From Virgibacillus litoralis (GTDB lineage Bacteria; Bacillota; Bacilli; Bacillales; Amphibacillaceae), in the NCBI RefSeq assembly GCF_017873675.1, contig NZ_JAGGKK010000002.1, positions 62,001-126,000 on the forward strand: 64,000 nt of DNA. The letters are read 5' to 3'. Below, piece by piece: positions 28,463-38,865 of this stretch; position 1 is the stretch's first letter; each line of letters starts with the position of its first letter. Under the pieces are notes generated by a model. The model saw nothing but the letters and a program-made list of their open reading frames with translations. It ran no database searches and was not told the origin of the DNA. The position numbers and the translations under genes were made by a program.

Positions 28463-30664
28463 CTATTGTATTGTTCTTGTTACTGTATAAACATCTTTTA
28501 TTTGCTTTATCCGTTCCACAATTCTTCTTAGATGATTTGTATTATGAATTAGAATTGTTATATGAATTACAGCCATTTTATTTCGATCGGATCGACCATT
28601 TACTTGTGTTATATTCGTTTTCGTTTCATTTACCGCTTGTAATACTTCATTCAACAATCCTCGACGATCATATCCTGATATTTCCAGGTCCACATGATAC
28701 TGTTTTTTATCTGTTTGTGATCCTTCCCATTCAACGTGGAGATAACGCTGCTTTGCCTCTTCTGTTTGGACATTAGGACAATCTGAACGATGAACAGATA
28801 CCCCTCTCCCCTTTGTAATATATCCAATAATATTATCACCAGGAACCGGGTTACAGCATTTCGATAACCGTACTAGTAAATTATCGACACCTTCCACCTG
28901 AACACCTGAATCACGCTTTTGCACTTTTTTATTTGGTGCTTCATTCTTTACTTCTTCAAGCGTCTCTTCTAAGTTTTGTTCTTTTAATTTTGTCCGTCTA
29001 ATCTTTTCTGTTAGACGAGTAGCTATTAGTGCAGCTGTGATTCCCTGGTAACCTACAGCAGCATACATTTCATCTTCATTTATAAAATTAAATCGTTCAT
29101 AAACACGTTTTAAATTTTCTTGAGTTAGTGCTTCTTTTGGATCTATTCCCAGTGCACGTATTTCCTTATCAACAGCCTCTTTACCCTTACTTATATTTTC
29201 ATCTCGTCGCTGTTTCTTAAAGAACTGCTTAATCTTGTTTTTCGCTTGAGATGTCTGTGTAATATTTAACCAATCTTGTGATGGTCCATAAGAGTGCTTG
29301 GAAGTCATTACCTCGATAATATCCCCATTTTTAAGTTCATAGTCGAGTGGTTCCATTTTTCCGTTTATTTTAGAACCAATCGTCTGATTGCCTATTTCGG
29401 TATGAACTTTATATGCGAAGTCAAGTGGTACGGAGCCTGATGGCAGCTCTATGACGTCTCCTTTTGGAGTGAATACATAAACCATGTCAGAGAATAAATC
29501 GACCTTAAGAGATTCCATAAATTCTTCTGCATCATGCGTTTCATTTTGCCATTCAAGTATTTCCCTAAACCAAGTCAGCTTTTCTTCAAATGACTTCTTA
29601 TCACGTGCCAATTGACGTCCTTCTTTATATGCCCAGTGAGCAGCAATACCAAATTCAGCTATTTCATGCATCTCTTTCGTACGAATTTGTACCTCAAGCG
29701 GATCGCCTTTTGGTCCAATTACGGTTGTATGCAATGACTGATATAAATTTGGCTTTGGCATTGCAATATAATCCTTGAATCTTCCAGGCATTGGTTTCCA
29801 GCATGTATGAATAATTCCTAAGACTGCATAACAATCTTTAATACTATCAACAATTATACGTACTGCTAATAAATCATATATTTCGTTAAATTGCTTGTTT
29901 TGTTTAACCATTTTGGTATATATACTATATAAATGCTTTGGTCTTCCTGATATATCTGCCTCAATATTTACATCTTTCAGTTGGCTTGTAACCTCATTCA
30001 TAACATCATCTATATATGTTTCGCGCTGATCACGTTTTTGTTTCATCAACTGAACAATTCGATAGTATTGCTGTGGATTTAAATAACGTAAGGCTGTATC
30101 TTCCAACTCCCATTTGATGGTAGAAATACCTAAACGATGCGCTAAAGGTGCAAATATCTCCAATGTTTCATTTGAAATTCTCCGTTGTTTTTCAGGAGGT
30201 AAATGTTTAAGTGTCCGCATGTTATGCAATCGATCAGCAAGTTTAATTAGAATTACACGAATGTCCTTGGCCATCGCCACAAACATTTTTCGATGGTTTT
30301 CTGCTTGCAGAGCTTCTTTTGATTTATATTTAATTTTACCAAGTTTGGTAACACCATCAACAAGCATTACAACTTCAGTACTAAAGTGTTTTTTCATTTC
30401 TTCAAGTGTAATGTCTGTATCCTCTAATACATCATGTAAAAAACCACCAGCAATTGTCTCTGGATCCATTTCTAGTTCAACTAAAATTCCAGCCACCTGA
30501 ACTGGGTGTATAATGTAAGGCTCACCAGATTTTCGATATTGCTCCTTGTGTGCATCTTCTGCAAATTCATATGCACGACGAAGGAACAGAGCATCCTCTT
30601 CAGTAAGATACCGGCGAGCCTCATTGATTACATCTTCAATTGTCAATATTTCTTCTTTTGCCAT
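28463..30664 (-). CDS. relA: Bifunctional (p)ppGpp synthase/hydrolase RelA
   Basis: 733 residues, the long Rel type of Firmicutes. HD hydrolase domain about 45-150 (AGGFLHDVLEDTDITLEEM, split HDVLEDTD), synthetase domain about 235-350 (YDLLAVRIIVDSIKDCY, YQSLHTTVIGPKGDPLEVQI as two parts YQSLHTTVIGP and GDPLEVQI), TGS domain about 390-450 (VFTPKGDVIELPSGSVPLDF), zinc-finger/helical region with LSKCCNPVPGD, and C-terminal ACT domain from about 660. It senses uncharged tRNA on the ribosome and makes or degrades the stringent alarmone. Confidence 0.97.
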   Translation of the reverse strand: MAKEEILTIEDVINEARRYLTEEDALFLRRAYEFAEDAHKEQYRKSGEPYIIHPVQVAGILVELEMDPETIAGGFLHDVLEDTDITLEEMKKHFSTEVVMLVDGVTKLGKIKYKSKEALQAENHRKMFVAMAKDIRVILIKLADRLHNMRTLKHLPPEKQRRISNETLEIFAPLAHRLGISTIKWELEDTALRYLNPQQYYRIVQLMKQKRDQRETYIDDVMNEVTSQLKDVNIEADISGRPKHLYSIYTKMVKQNKQFNEIYDLLAVRIIVDSIKDCYAVLGIIHTCWKPMPGRFKDYIAMPKPNLYQSLHTTVIGPKGDPLEVQIRTKEMHEIAEFGIAAHWAYKEGRQLARDKKSFEEKLTWFREILEWQNETHDAEEFMESLKVDLFSDMVYVFTPKGDVIELPSGSVPLDFAYKVHTEIGNQTIGSKINGKMEPLDYELKNGDIIEVMTSKHSYGPSQDWLNITQTSQAKNKIKQFFKKQRRDENISKGKEAVDKEIRALGIDPKEALTQENLKRVYERFNFINEDEMYAAVGYQGITAALIATRLTEKIRRTKLKEQNLEETLEEVKNEAPNKKVQKRDSGVQVEGVDNLLVRLSKCCNPVPGDNIIGYITKGRGVSVHRSDCPNVQTEEAKQRYLHVEWEGSQTDKKQYHVDLEISGYDRRGLLNEVLQAVNETKTNITQVNGRSDRNKMAVIHITILIHNTNHLRRIVERIKQIKDVYTVTRTIQ

Positions 30665-30788
30665 ATAATCACCTAAATTCGCGTTAGAGAATACTTTCTA
30701 ATAGTATCGAAAAATTTTGTGTAAATGTAAAGGAAAAACCGTTAATATCATTGGAATAATTGTTATTTCTTAAAATAAAAGATAATAA

Positions 30789-30824
30789 CAGGTCTGACGA
30801 ACAGTACTTAAGTTCAATCAGACC
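30789..30824 (-). terminator. Probable terminator after apt
   Basis: AGGTCTGA / TCAGACCT stem on the minus strand with a 20-base loop, followed by GTTATTATCTTTT. It separates the recJ-apt unit from relA. Confidence 0.6.
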
Positions 30825-30844
30825 TAAAACATTTTGAAAGAATA

Positions 30845-31357
30845 TTAATAGTTCATTAATGTTAATACATCATAGCCTTTAAGTTTCTCCAGTCCATTAA
30901 GGTAGGAAAGTTCAATTAGAAATGCACAGCCTACTACAATTCCGCCTAAATCTTCTACTAATTTGATTGTTGCTTCTATTGTACCACCTGTTGCAAGTAA
31001 ATCATCCGTAATTAATACGCGCTGACCTGGCTTGATTGCATCTTTATGAATGGTCAAAACATTTTTGCCATATTCCAGTCCATAATCAACCTTTATAACT
31101 TCTCTTGGCAATTTCCCTTCTTTTCTAACTGGAGCAAAACCGGTTTCCAATGCATAAGACACTGGGCATCCAATTATAAAACCACGTGCTTCTGGTCCCA
31201 CCACAAGGTCAATATTTTTTTGTCTAGCAAATTCAACTATCTCATCTACAGCTGATTTAAATGCTTTTCCATCATCCATAAGTGGTGTAATATCCTTAAA
31301 CTGGACCCCTTCTTTCGGCCAATCCTGAACGATTTTAATGTATTTTTTATAGTCCAT
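30845..31357 (-). CDS. apt: Adenine phosphoribosyltransferase
   Basis: 170 residues. Converts adenine and PRPP to AMP in purine salvage. PRPP-binding loop [16 protein letters not shown] near 115-130 and the [15 protein letters not shown] region are typical. The ATG lies within the last codons of recJ (11-base overlap) and its ribosome site AAGGAGG is inside recJ, so translation is coupled. Order recJ-apt-relA is conserved in Bacilli. Confidence 0.97.
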   Translation of the reverse strand: MDYKKYIKIVQDWPKEGVQFKDITPLMDDGKAFKSAVDEIVEFARQKNIDLVVGPEARGFIIGCPVSYALETGFAPVRKEGKLPREVIKVDYGLEYGKNVLTIHKDAIKPGQRVLITDDLLATGGTIEATIKLVEDLGGIVVGCAFLIELSYLNGLEKLKGYDVLTLMNY

Positions 31358-33677
31358 GTGTTACTTCCTCCTTGGGCATTTCCCCATCTTTTATGCAATT
31401 TGAAAACCACATTCTTAAATCTTCATAGGTTGAATAGTATAGAATCTTTTCAACCTCAGCCTGATTCAGCCGTTCTTGATATGATGGTGAATCTGATAAA
31501 TCCTTCTTCATAGGATTTGCATTTAATTGAATGATACCATTCTCTATTTTAACAAATTCTAATTCAAAAAACACGTTGGACATAAATAAGATTCTATCCT
31601 TCGTCCATGCTTTTGCATCCATGATCATCGGCAGTTCTTTTTGCAAATTGACTTGTTTTCGTTTAGCTACAAAAGCATATAGCCATTTAAAATCCTCGCG
31701 TGAAGGAAATGCCTTCATAAACACACTATCTTCCAATTGAAAACATACATGAATATTTGACGGATTTGTTTTACATACCAAGTCCTGAAGAGAATTCAGA
31801 TTTGTCGGCATTTCAAAAAGGTAAAGTGTATTGACTTCATCTAGCAGGCTAATGTCTGCATCATACTTAATACAAGTCACCTCATCAGGAACAATGCCAC
31901 TTTCATTCAGGAGCGTATTATGTACTGCTAAATGACTAGTATTATTATTAACATAAGGCGTGATATCAAAACGTTTTTTTCCTCGATGATCAAAGACTTG
32001 TCTCTCTTCAATTTTCATATCCCGAATAACTATTTGAACCTTTTTATTACCATTCCACTCATTAATACCCAACTCGCCTACAACTGATAATGGTGTTTGT
32101 GGAGAAATATGGTGATATAAACCACCTAAGCTAAACCCTATTCCATCAAGCAGCTGATTTTCACGCTTAAATTGCATTTTTAAGTGTTTTTTCAAATTCC
32201 CAATCTGCCGTATATCAGATGGGATATCATTCAAATGAAATATCGGTTTTGGATTAGCCATACCAAATGGCGCCAGTCGGGTAATTTCATTCACCAGCTC
32301 TTCATTTATTTCTGGAATGGCAATTGTTTTACTTACCTCAATTTCCTGAGAAAAGTCTTCTTTGGAAAGCTGCTGATTAATGATTTTGTTTAGTTCTGTT
32401 TGCAGTAACTGAAGATTCTCTAATGGTAAGGTCATACCTGCTGCCTGTGAATGCCCACCGAAGTGAGTGAACGTGTCTCTGATGTTCATACAGTTGGAAA
32501 ATAAATCAAATGCAGGGATACTTCTGGCAGAACCTTTTACTTGTTCTTTTTCTGGCAGAATTGTCAGCACGATTGCTGGTCTGTCATATTTTCGGACAAG
32601 ATTTGAGGCGACAATCCCCAGCACACCTTGATTCCAGCCTTCTTTTGCTACAACAATCACTCCTTGTTCCTCAAGCGAGCCTACCATTTGATCTGCTTCT
32701 TTTACAATATCACTAACTATTTTTTGACGTTCCTGATTAATGGATTGTACCATTTCTGCTATGTGTTCTGCTTCATCCTGATCATCAGACATAAGGAGCT
32801 GTACAGCAAGATTCGCATCTTGTAATCTGCCGACCGCATTAAGCCTTGGGCCAATCATGAAACCAACATCCTCTTCACTGACATCCCCGTTGATATTGCA
32901 TACCTTTTTCAAAGCTATCAACCCTGGTCTATTAGTCGCTGATAACGTTTTTAAACCATAGGATGCCAAAATCCGATTTTCACTTAATAAGGGGACAAGA
33001 TCAGCAATCGTACCTATAGCAACTAAATCAAGTAAATGTTTTGGGAAATAACCGAGTAAGCTTTCAGCAAATTTAAAAGCCACACCTACACCAGCCAATT
33101 CTTTAAACATATAATCAGGTGAGCACTTCGGGTGAATAATCGCAAACGCCTCGGGTAATTTTTCTTGTGGTTCATGGTGATCCGTTATCACTAAATCAAT
33201 TCCAAGTTGTTTCGCAACAGTTGCCTCGTGAGTTGATGCTATTCCCGTATCAACTGTTATGATTAAGCTAAAACCATTGTCAAAAGCAGTTCTAAAAGCT
33301 TGTTCATTTGGACCATAACCTTCTGTGAATCGGTTTGGTATATAATAATCACAGTCCGCGCCAAGTTCCTGCAACGTTGTTAATAGAACAGTTGTTGAAC
33401 TGACGCCATCCGCATCATAATCACCAAATATAAGAATTTTTTCTTTATTGGATATTGCTTTATGTAAACGTTCCGTTGCTTTTAATATATCTGAAAAGCC
33501 ATGTGGATTATATAATTTTTCTAAATCAGGTGACAAAAATTCTTTTGCATCTCTTTCCGAAGCAATTCCGCGCTGTATTAAAAGTTCTTTAATAAGTGGA
33601 GATATTTGATTTGAATCCCAATCTAGTAATTCATTGTCCGCACTTGGAAATTTCCATTTCGTCTTACTCTGTAACAT
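31347..33677 (-). CDS. recJ: Single-stranded-DNA-specific exonuclease RecJ
   Basis: 776 residues. Degrades ssDNA 5' to 3' in recombination and repair. DHH-type motifs: [17 protein letters not shown] (about 82-98), [20 protein letters not shown]1 domain with [13 protein letters not shown] near 410; OB domain and the Firmicutes-type C-terminal extension of about 200 residues after position 560. The size matches B. subtilis RecJ, longer than the 577-residue E. coli enzyme. Confidence 0.96.
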   Translation of the reverse strand: MLQSKTKWKFPSADNELLDWDSNQISPLIKELLIQRGIASERDAKEFLSPDLEKLYNPHGFSDILKATERLHKAISNKEKILIFGDYDADGVSSTTVLLTTLQELGADCDYYIPNRFTEGYGPNEQAFRTAFDNGFSLIITVDTGIASTHEATVAKQLGIDLVITDHHEPQEKLPEAFAIIHPKCSPDYMFKELAGVGVAFKFAESLLGYFPKHLLDLVAIGTIADLVPLLSENRILASYGLKTLSATNRPGLIALKKVCNINGDVSEEDVGFMIGPRLNAVGRLQDANLAVQLLMSDDQDEAEHIAEMVQSINQERQKIVSDIVKEADQMVGSLEEQGVIVVAKEGWNQGVLGIVASNLVRKYDRPAIVLTILPEKEQVKGSARSIPAFDLFSNCMNIRDTFTHFGGHSQAAGMTLPLENLQLLQTELNKIINQQLSKEDFSQEIEVSKTIAIPEINEELVNEITRLAPFGMANPKPIFHLNDIPSDIRQIGNLKKHLKMQFKRENQLLDGIGFSLGGLYHHISPQTPLSVVGELGINEWNGNKKVQIVIRDMKIEERQVFDHRGKKRFDITPYVNNNTSHLAVHNTLLNESGIVPDEVTCIKYDADISLLDEVNTLYLFEMPTNLNSLQDLVCKTNPSNIHVCFQLEDSVFMKAFPSREDFKWLYAFVAKRKQVNLQKELPMIMDAKAWTKDRILFMSNVFFELEFVKIENGIIQLNANPMKKDLSDSPSYQERLNQAEVEKILYYSTYEDLRMWFSNCIKDGEMPKEEVTHGL

Positions 33678-33734
33678 AAATTCACCCCTGACTAATCCAT
33701 TATACTAGACTGAGCCAAGGGTCGCAATTAACGT

Positions 33735-34061
33735 TTATAGATTGTTCTGTTCCGCATCTGGATTTTCTTTGTTTTCAACTTCTGTTGTGTGGTCCTCCTC
33801 TACTGATTCTTTTAACTGATTATTCTCAGCCAGAAGATATTTCCGCTCACGCTGCAAGTGAATCATTTTAATTAAACCAACAGAAGCTGTAATAATTCCA
33901 CCCATTAATACTGAAAACAGAATTACTAGTATTAATGGCGCCTCACCACTTCCAAATAAATAATTAACTTCAACCGGGTCAACATTTATTACTGCAAACA
34001 CTGCAACAATAATAACAAATATAATTGCTAGAATAACATATGATTGTCCTCTCAATTCCAA
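33735..34061 (-). CDS. LapA-domain membrane protein (YrvD-like)
   Basis: 108 residues with two membrane helices, about 8-28 and 42-62, and a charged cytoplasmic coiled-coil tail (LQRERKYLLAENNQLKESVEE). The DUF1049/LapA pattern VNLDPVEVNYLFG appears as INVDPVEVNYLFGSG. In Gram-negatives LapA/LapB control lipopolysaccharide synthesis; no such role applies here and the function is unknown. It lies between secDF and recJ as in B. subtilis. Confidence 0.85.
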   Translation of the reverse strand: MELRGQSYVILAIIFVIIVAVFAVINVDPVEVNYLFGSGEAPLILVILFSVLMGGIITASVGLIKMIHLQRERKYLLAENNQLKESVEEDHTTEVENKENPDAEQNNL

Positions 34062-34125
34062 TTCCTCCTTTTAAAAACAATGCTTCTACTAAAGTACCCT
34101 TTCTTCTAAATTATTAACCATATAC

Positions 34126-34162
34126 AAGACCCCTGTAGTTCAGTTACAACAACAGGGGTCTT
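34126..34162. terminator. Strong hairpin between secDF and the LapA-like gene
   Basis: AAGACCCCTGT and ACAGGGGTCTT form an 11-bp stem. The following tract is TTATTTCTATT on the plus strand and GTATATGG on the minus strand, so as a terminator for secDF it is incomplete; it could instead be an attenuator or processing stem. Confidence 0.55.
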
Positions 34163-34169
34163 ATTTCTA

Positions 34170-36446
34170 TTACACTTGTGGTCCTTCTGTTTTTTTCTTC
34201 TTAGCAAATACAACAGGTTTATCCTTAATATTTTTCCCGCGCCATACTAGCCATAGTTGTGAAGCAAGGAACAAGGATGAATACGTACCTATTAACAACC
34301 CTAGAGCCAGTGCAATCGCAAAACCAGTAATTGGCTGTGCTCCAAGGAATAAGAACGCCAATACAGCAATCATTGTAGTAAGTGTTGTATTTATACTGCG
34401 TGTAAAGGTTTGTACCAAACTCTTGTTGACAATGCCAGCAAGTTCCTTAAATGATTTGACGCGTTTCTTTTTGCGTAGATTTTCCCTAATCCGGTCAAAG
34501 GTAACTATCGTATCATTTATTGAATAACCTATGACGGTTAGAATCGCAGCAACTATTGTAACATCAAATTCAATTCTGGTAAGGCTAAATATTGCTAAAA
34601 CGAAGAAAACATCATGGATTAAAGCAATTATTGCTGTTAAACCAAAGAATAGTTCAAATCGAAGTGTGACATATATAACCATACCAATTGATGCAATGGC
34701 CAGTGCATAAAGGGCGTTTTTAACTAGTTCTTCACCAACAACTGGTGAAACGACACTCACACTGGAATTTGCATTGTAATTCTCCTGAAAATACGTCTGT
34801 ACTTCTGATATTCTATCTTCATCAATTACCTCTTCATAACGAAGAATTACATTCTCGCCATTATCACCGGCAGGAACAACAGATTTGGCCTCTAAATCCA
34901 GCTCTTCAAGACTGTTTTTGATTGCCTCTGTGTCTAATGTATCTTCTGCAGCAAGTTGAATTCTTGACCCACTGGTAAAATCAATTCCAGGGTTTAACTG
35001 AAAAATACCTAGTGAAATACCACCAAGAATAACCATTGACGCTGATGCAATAAAGAATTTTTTTCTATGTTGAACAACATTAACCTTCCGATTAAAGATT
35101 TTAGGTTCTACTTCACTTGCATCGGCGATATCCTTAATGTCCTTCTTCTTAACACCAAACCATGCTGGTCGATTTTTAAGAAACTTTGCTTTAATCCATA
35201 ACCGTAATAATAGCCTTGAACCATAAACAGCTGTTATGAAGCTTACTAAGATGCTAACAATTAACATCGTTGCAAACCCTTTAATCGAGCTTGTACCAAA
35301 TATGAATAAAACAGCAGCAGCAAGCATCGTTGTAATATTTGCATCAACAATAGCCCGTAATGAATTTGCCGTTCCTGCTTTAAACGATGCAAGTAATGAT
35401 TTACCTTCGCGAATTTCCTCTTTAATTCGTTCAAATGTAATGACATTCGCATCAACAGCCATACCAACACCAAGTATTAGCGCGGCTATTCCTGGCAGCG
35501 TAAGCACCCCGTTCATCAGTTCAAAAACTAATAGAATTAAATATATATAAATACTTAAATTGATTACAGCTATTAATCCTGGAAAGCGATAAAATGCAAT
35601 CATAAATATGAAGATTAGGCTTATACCAATAACTCCTGCAAATACGGTCTTATTAAGCGCCTCTTCACCAAACTGTGCACCCACCGTATTTGAATACAAT
35701 TCTGTCATATTCACAGGAAGTGAGCCTGCATTGATGATATCAGCCAGTCGTTGAGCAGATTCCACTGTGAAGTCACCATTAATCATAACATTTGTTGTGT
35801 TTAATGTTTCATCAACTTTAGGGGCTGACACATATTTCGGATCTTCCTTCTTCACTTCCTCAGCAAATGAATCTCCTTCTTGATAGTCCATCCAGATCAC
35901 GAGCAAGTTCTTTTTTTGAGGATATGGAACCGTCGGGTCTGCTTTGGCAGCAAGATTACTTGTTATTTCCCCAAATTTTGATGCATCTTTTAATTGTAAG
36001 GTGACAATAGGCTGGTTCGTTTTCTGGTTAAAATCTTGTTTCGCACTACCTTCTTGTATGTCTGCCCCATCAAGAAGCACTTCATCCTCAACGTTCCTTA
36101 AAGTAAGTCTTGCTGATGTGGATAGCAGCTCTCTTGCTTCACCTTGATTTTCCACACCGGCAAGTTGTACCCGAATTCTATCTTCGCCTTCAATATTAAT
36201 ATTTGCTTCGCTAATTCCTAAACGATTTACACGTTCATTAAGTATACGTACTGTGGATTCAAGTAATTCTCTATCTGTTTCTTCTCCTTCATCAACAGGT
36301 TCAATTTTATATAAAACCTCAAACCCGCCTTGAAGGTCCAATCCTAGATTAACGTCTTTCGCGATTCCTGTTATCGTTGACCCAATCGTTCCCGCAAATA
36401 TTAATACGATTAGAAAAAAGGCAACGATCTTGCCTCTGTTTTTCAT
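34170..36446 (-). CDS. secDF: Fused protein translocase subunit SecDF
   Basis: 758 residues, the natural SecD-SecF fusion of Bacilli with about twelve membrane helices. SecD half: GLDLQGGFEVLYKI (about 37-50), a large extracytoplasmic P1 domain, and GVGMAVDANVITFERIKEE (as GMAVDANVITFERIKEE). SecF half: PGIDFTSGSRIQL and GYSINDTIVTFDRIREN. It uses the proton gradient to pull exported proteins out of SecYEG. I start it at ATG 36446, with GGGAGGC 9 bases upstream; the frame is open 13 codons further without a ribosome site. Confidence 0.96.
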   Translation of the reverse strand: MKNRGKIVAFFLIVLIFAGTIGSTITGIAKDVNLGLDLQGGFEVLYKIEPVDEGEETDRELLESTVRILNERVNRLGISEANINIEGEDRIRVQLAGVENQGEARELLSTSARLTLRNVEDEVLLDGADIQEGSAKQDFNQKTNQPIVTLQLKDASKFGEITSNLAAKADPTVPYPQKKNLLVIWMDYQEGDSFAEEVKKEDPKYVSAPKVDETLNTTNVMINGDFTVESAQRLADIINAGSLPVNMTELYSNTVGAQFGEEALNKTVFAGVIGISLIFIFMIAFYRFPGLIAVINLSIYIYLILLVFELMNGVLTLPGIAALILGVGMAVDANVITFERIKEEIREGKSLLASFKAGTANSLRAIVDANITTMLAAAVLFIFGTSSIKGFATMLIVSILVSFITAVYGSRLLLRLWIKAKFLKNRPAWFGVKKKDIKDIADASEVEPKIFNRKVNVVQHRKKFFIASASMVILGGISLGIFQLNPGIDFTSGSRIQLAAEDTLDTEAIKNSLEELDLEAKSVVPAGDNGENVILRYEEVIDEDRISEVQTYFQENYNANSSVSVVSPVVGEELVKNALYALAIASIGMVIYVTLRFELFFGLTAIIALIHDVFFVLAIFSLTRIEFDVTIVAAILTVIGYSINDTIVTFDRIRENLRKKKRVKSFKELAGIVNKSLVQTFTRSINTTLTTMIAVLAFLFLGAQPITGFAIALALGLLIGTYSSLFLASQLWLVWRGKNIKDKPVVFAKKKKTEGPQV

Positions 36447-36495
36447 CTTCCAATTGCCTCCCTTTATATCCCGTGGGTAATACATTATGTAAAAT

Positions 36496-36798
36496 TTATT
36501 CAGCCTCTTCCAGATTTCCTCCGGTTAGTGCATTGATTGAAGCCATTAAATCATTATCTTGATATGCATTAACCGTTAAGTAACTCATGTAAATGTTTGA
36601 TGAAAGATGGAGAATATCTTGAATTACCTCATATAAACGCTTAGGAGGGTTCCCTTTCCATACTTTTTCAGTTAAACATTTCCATATATTTTCATTTGTT
36701 GCCTTCGCATAGCCCATTAATTGGAACTCATTTACTTTACTTTCTAAAGCTAACAATATTTCCGGTTTCCACTCACTCACATTTTTTATAACTTCCAC
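36496..36798 (-). CDS. comN: Post-transcriptional regulator ComN
   Basis: 100 residues (98 in B. subtilis ComN/YrzD), starting at GTG 36798 with GGGAGGG 6-7 bases upstream; the open frame runs 9 codons further but through the ribosome site. Helical, no membrane segment. Motifs include WKPEILLALESKVNEFQLMG and WKCLTEKVWKG. ComN in B. subtilis raises late competence gene expression by acting on the comE mRNA and localises to poles and septa with DivIVA. It lies beside secDF as there. Confidence 0.85.
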   Translation of the reverse strand: MEVIKNVSEWKPEILLALESKVNEFQLMGYAKATNENIWKCLTEKVWKGNPPKRLYEVIQDILHLSSNIYMSYLTVNAYQDNDLMASINALTGGNLEEAE

Positions 36799-36919
36799 AT
36801 GTTTCCCTCCCTGTAGACAATCCAATCTATATAATAATGCTTGTCATGCTTGGCCCACATCTTTGCATATATATCATTGTATATGAAAAATTATTTTTTG
36901 AGAAGGTAGGTCGTCAATA

Positions 36920-38473
36920 TTGACCAAACAAACATTTTTACAAGGTACATTAATTTTAATAATAGCAGGTATGATCACACGTTTATTAGGCTTCATCAAC
37001 CGCCTGGTAATAGCCAGATTTATGGGCGAAGAAGGTGTTGGTCTTTACATGATGGCTCTGCCAACTCTTTTCCTTGTGATTACATTAACACAGCTCGGCC
37101 TTCCTGTCGCAATTTCCAAACGGGTATCAGAAGCCGAAGCCAGAAATGATACACATAAAATAAAAAAAATTCTTGTGATATCATTACTCGTTACAGGTAT
37201 ATCAAGTGTCATTTTTACAATTGGCATGATCGCTGCTGCGCCATTTATTGCCACAACTTTACTTACTGATGAACGTACAATGTACCCACTAATAGCAATA
37301 AGTCCAATCGTACCTATTGTAGCCATTTCTTCAGTGCTTAAAGGGTACTTCCAAGGTAGGCAAAATATGAAGCCACAAAGTTATGCATTAGTAATCGAAC
37401 AAATCGTCCGGATTACGTGTGTGGCATTCTTTATTAAATTATTACTTCCATTTGGAGTCGAATTTGCTGCAGCTGGAGCAATGTTCAGTGTAATTCTAGG
37501 TGAGCTTGCATCACTGTTATTTATGATTCACTTGTTTAGACGAAAGAAAATAGTAAGTATTCGGCACCGCTTTTTCAAATACGTAAAATCGAGCAAAAAC
37601 ACATTAGTAGAGCTATTTTCAATTGCATTACCAAGCACAGGCAGTCGGTTAATTGGATCTTTTTCTTACTTCCTTGAACCAATAATTGTAGCGCAAAGCT
37701 TACTCATTGCTGGAGTATCAAGTTCCATGGCAACAAAACAGTATGGAGAGCTAACCGGGTATGTATTACCATTACTATTTTTGCCAACATTTATTACACA
37801 ATCCCTGTCAATCGCTTTAGTTCCATCAATTTCAGAAGCTGAAGCAACTAAGAACAAAAAACTGATTCATTACCGAATTCATCAGTCCATCAGGATTTCA
37901 TTTGCATCAGGTGCGATAGCAACCATTGTCCTTTCATTATTTGCCGTGCCAATACTAACGTATATGTACGGAACAGGAAATGCTAGCAGATTTTTAGTAT
38001 TAATGGCACCTTTTTTTATTTTACTCTATATTCAAGCTCCATTACAAGCAGCATTACAAGCGTTAGATTTAGCAAAACCTGCAATGTGGAATAGTTTATT
38101 CGGGGCTGCATGTAAGTTTATTGTACTGTTTCTGTTAGCATCTAATGCTGAATTTGGAATCATGGGTGTTGCTATCGCGATGTCAGTTGGCGTAGTTTTA
38201 GTAACGATATTACATTTGGCTAGTCTGTATAAGGAAATCGGGTTTTCAATACCTGTTAAAGATTTAACGAAAATGGGATTATTATTAGCACTAACATATG
38301 TAGTTGGAAACTTCTTCAAGAGTATATATTCCGGATTTGAATCAAATCTTTTCCTTTTTATACTTATTCTTTTAACCATAACGATAATATATATTGCACT
38401 TCTGTTTATTTTAAGGTTTATTACAAAAGAAGAGTTACGTCAGATACCTTTCTTCCAAAAATGGGTACATTAA
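36920..38473 (+). CDS. spoVB: Stage V sporulation protein B (MOP-superfamily flippase)
   Basis: 517 residues, about fourteen membrane helices, polysaccharide-synthase/MATE-like fold. Begins at TTG with GAAGGTAGG about 9 bases upstream. N-terminal LLGFINRLVIARFMGEEGVG and GYFQGRQNMKPQ are typical of SpoVB and its relatives. Needed for spore cortex, probably as a lipid II flippase or partner in the outer forespore membrane. Divergent from comN. Confidence 0.92.
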   Translation: MTKQTFLQGTLILIIAGMITRLLGFINRLVIARFMGEEGVGLYMMALPTLFLVITLTQLGLPVAISKRVSEAEARNDTHKIKKILVISLLVTGISSVIFTIGMIAAAPFIATTLLTDERTMYPLIAISPIVPIVAISSVLKGYFQGRQNMKPQSYALVIEQIVRITCVAFFIKLLLPFGVEFAAAGAMFSVILGELASLLFMIHLFRRKKIVSIRHRFFKYVKSSKNTLVELFSIALPSTGSRLIGSFSYFLEPIIVAQSLLIAGVSSSMATKQYGELTGYVLPLLFLPTFITQSLSIALVPSISEAEATKNKKLIHYRIHQSIRISFASGAIATIVLSLFAVPILTYMYGTGNASRFLVLMAPFFILLYIQAPLQAALQALDLAKPAMWNSLFGAACKFIVLFLLASNAEFGIMGVAIAMSVGVVLVTILHLASLYKEIGFSIPVKDLTKMGLLLALTYVVGNFFKSIYSGFESNLFLFILILLTITIIYIALLFILRFITKEELRQIPFFQKWVH

Positions 38474-38497
38474 AAAGCTGCTTTCCAAGCCTGAAGC

Positions 38498-38722
38498 ATA
38501 ACAAATCACTGCGACACAGACCTAGGGTAACTAATACGTGAAATTTCGTGTGTCACTCTGAACACGCAACTGGAATATACTCGTTTTCACTGTTCAGGAT
38601 CAGGTAACAAGTGCGTTTTCGACGAAGCCGAAGCGTTTTCCGCGGAAAGCGTAGTGTAGTTCCAGAGCGTTTAAAAATAGCACTCAAGTATTTTCCTGCA
38701 TTATGTCGCAGTTTATACCAAT
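38498..38722. repeat. R2-type element remnant between spoVB and the transporter
   Basis: Right end 38705-38722 keeps GTCGCAGTTTATACCAA, close to the R2 terminus; the left end near 38505-38516 keeps ACTGCGAC. The interior shares GCAACTGGAATATACTCG with the 50.3-kb copy and has a TTTTCCGCGGAAA palindrome. It covers most of the 392-base gap; the remainder is an R1 copy and a terminator. Confidence 0.55.
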
Positions 38723-38735
38723 ATTTATTCAGTAA

Positions 38736-38825
38736 TTAGAAAACTTGGCATTCGCCAAGCCTTAATATAGATAAGCCTTAGTTGCACTTATGCCAGTAAG
38801 AAAGTATTTTATACTTCTTAACTGC
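38736..38825 (+). repeat. R1 repeat, full copy after spoVB
   Basis: TTAGAAAACTTGGCATTCGC opens the copy; the middle is the ATATAGATAAGCC variant; the right hairpin is CCAGTAAGAAAGT / ACTTCTTAACTG. Confidence 0.85.
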
Positions 38826-38833
38826 AAATAAAA

Positions 38834-38864
38834 CAACATAACACTTTTACTAAGCGTTATGTTG
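38834..38864 (-). terminator. Terminator of the ArsB/NhaD transporter gene
   Basis: CAACATAAC-CTTAG / CT-GTTATGTTG stem on the minus strand, then TTTTATTTG; it begins at the stop codon. Confidence 0.75.
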
Positions 38865-38865
38865 C

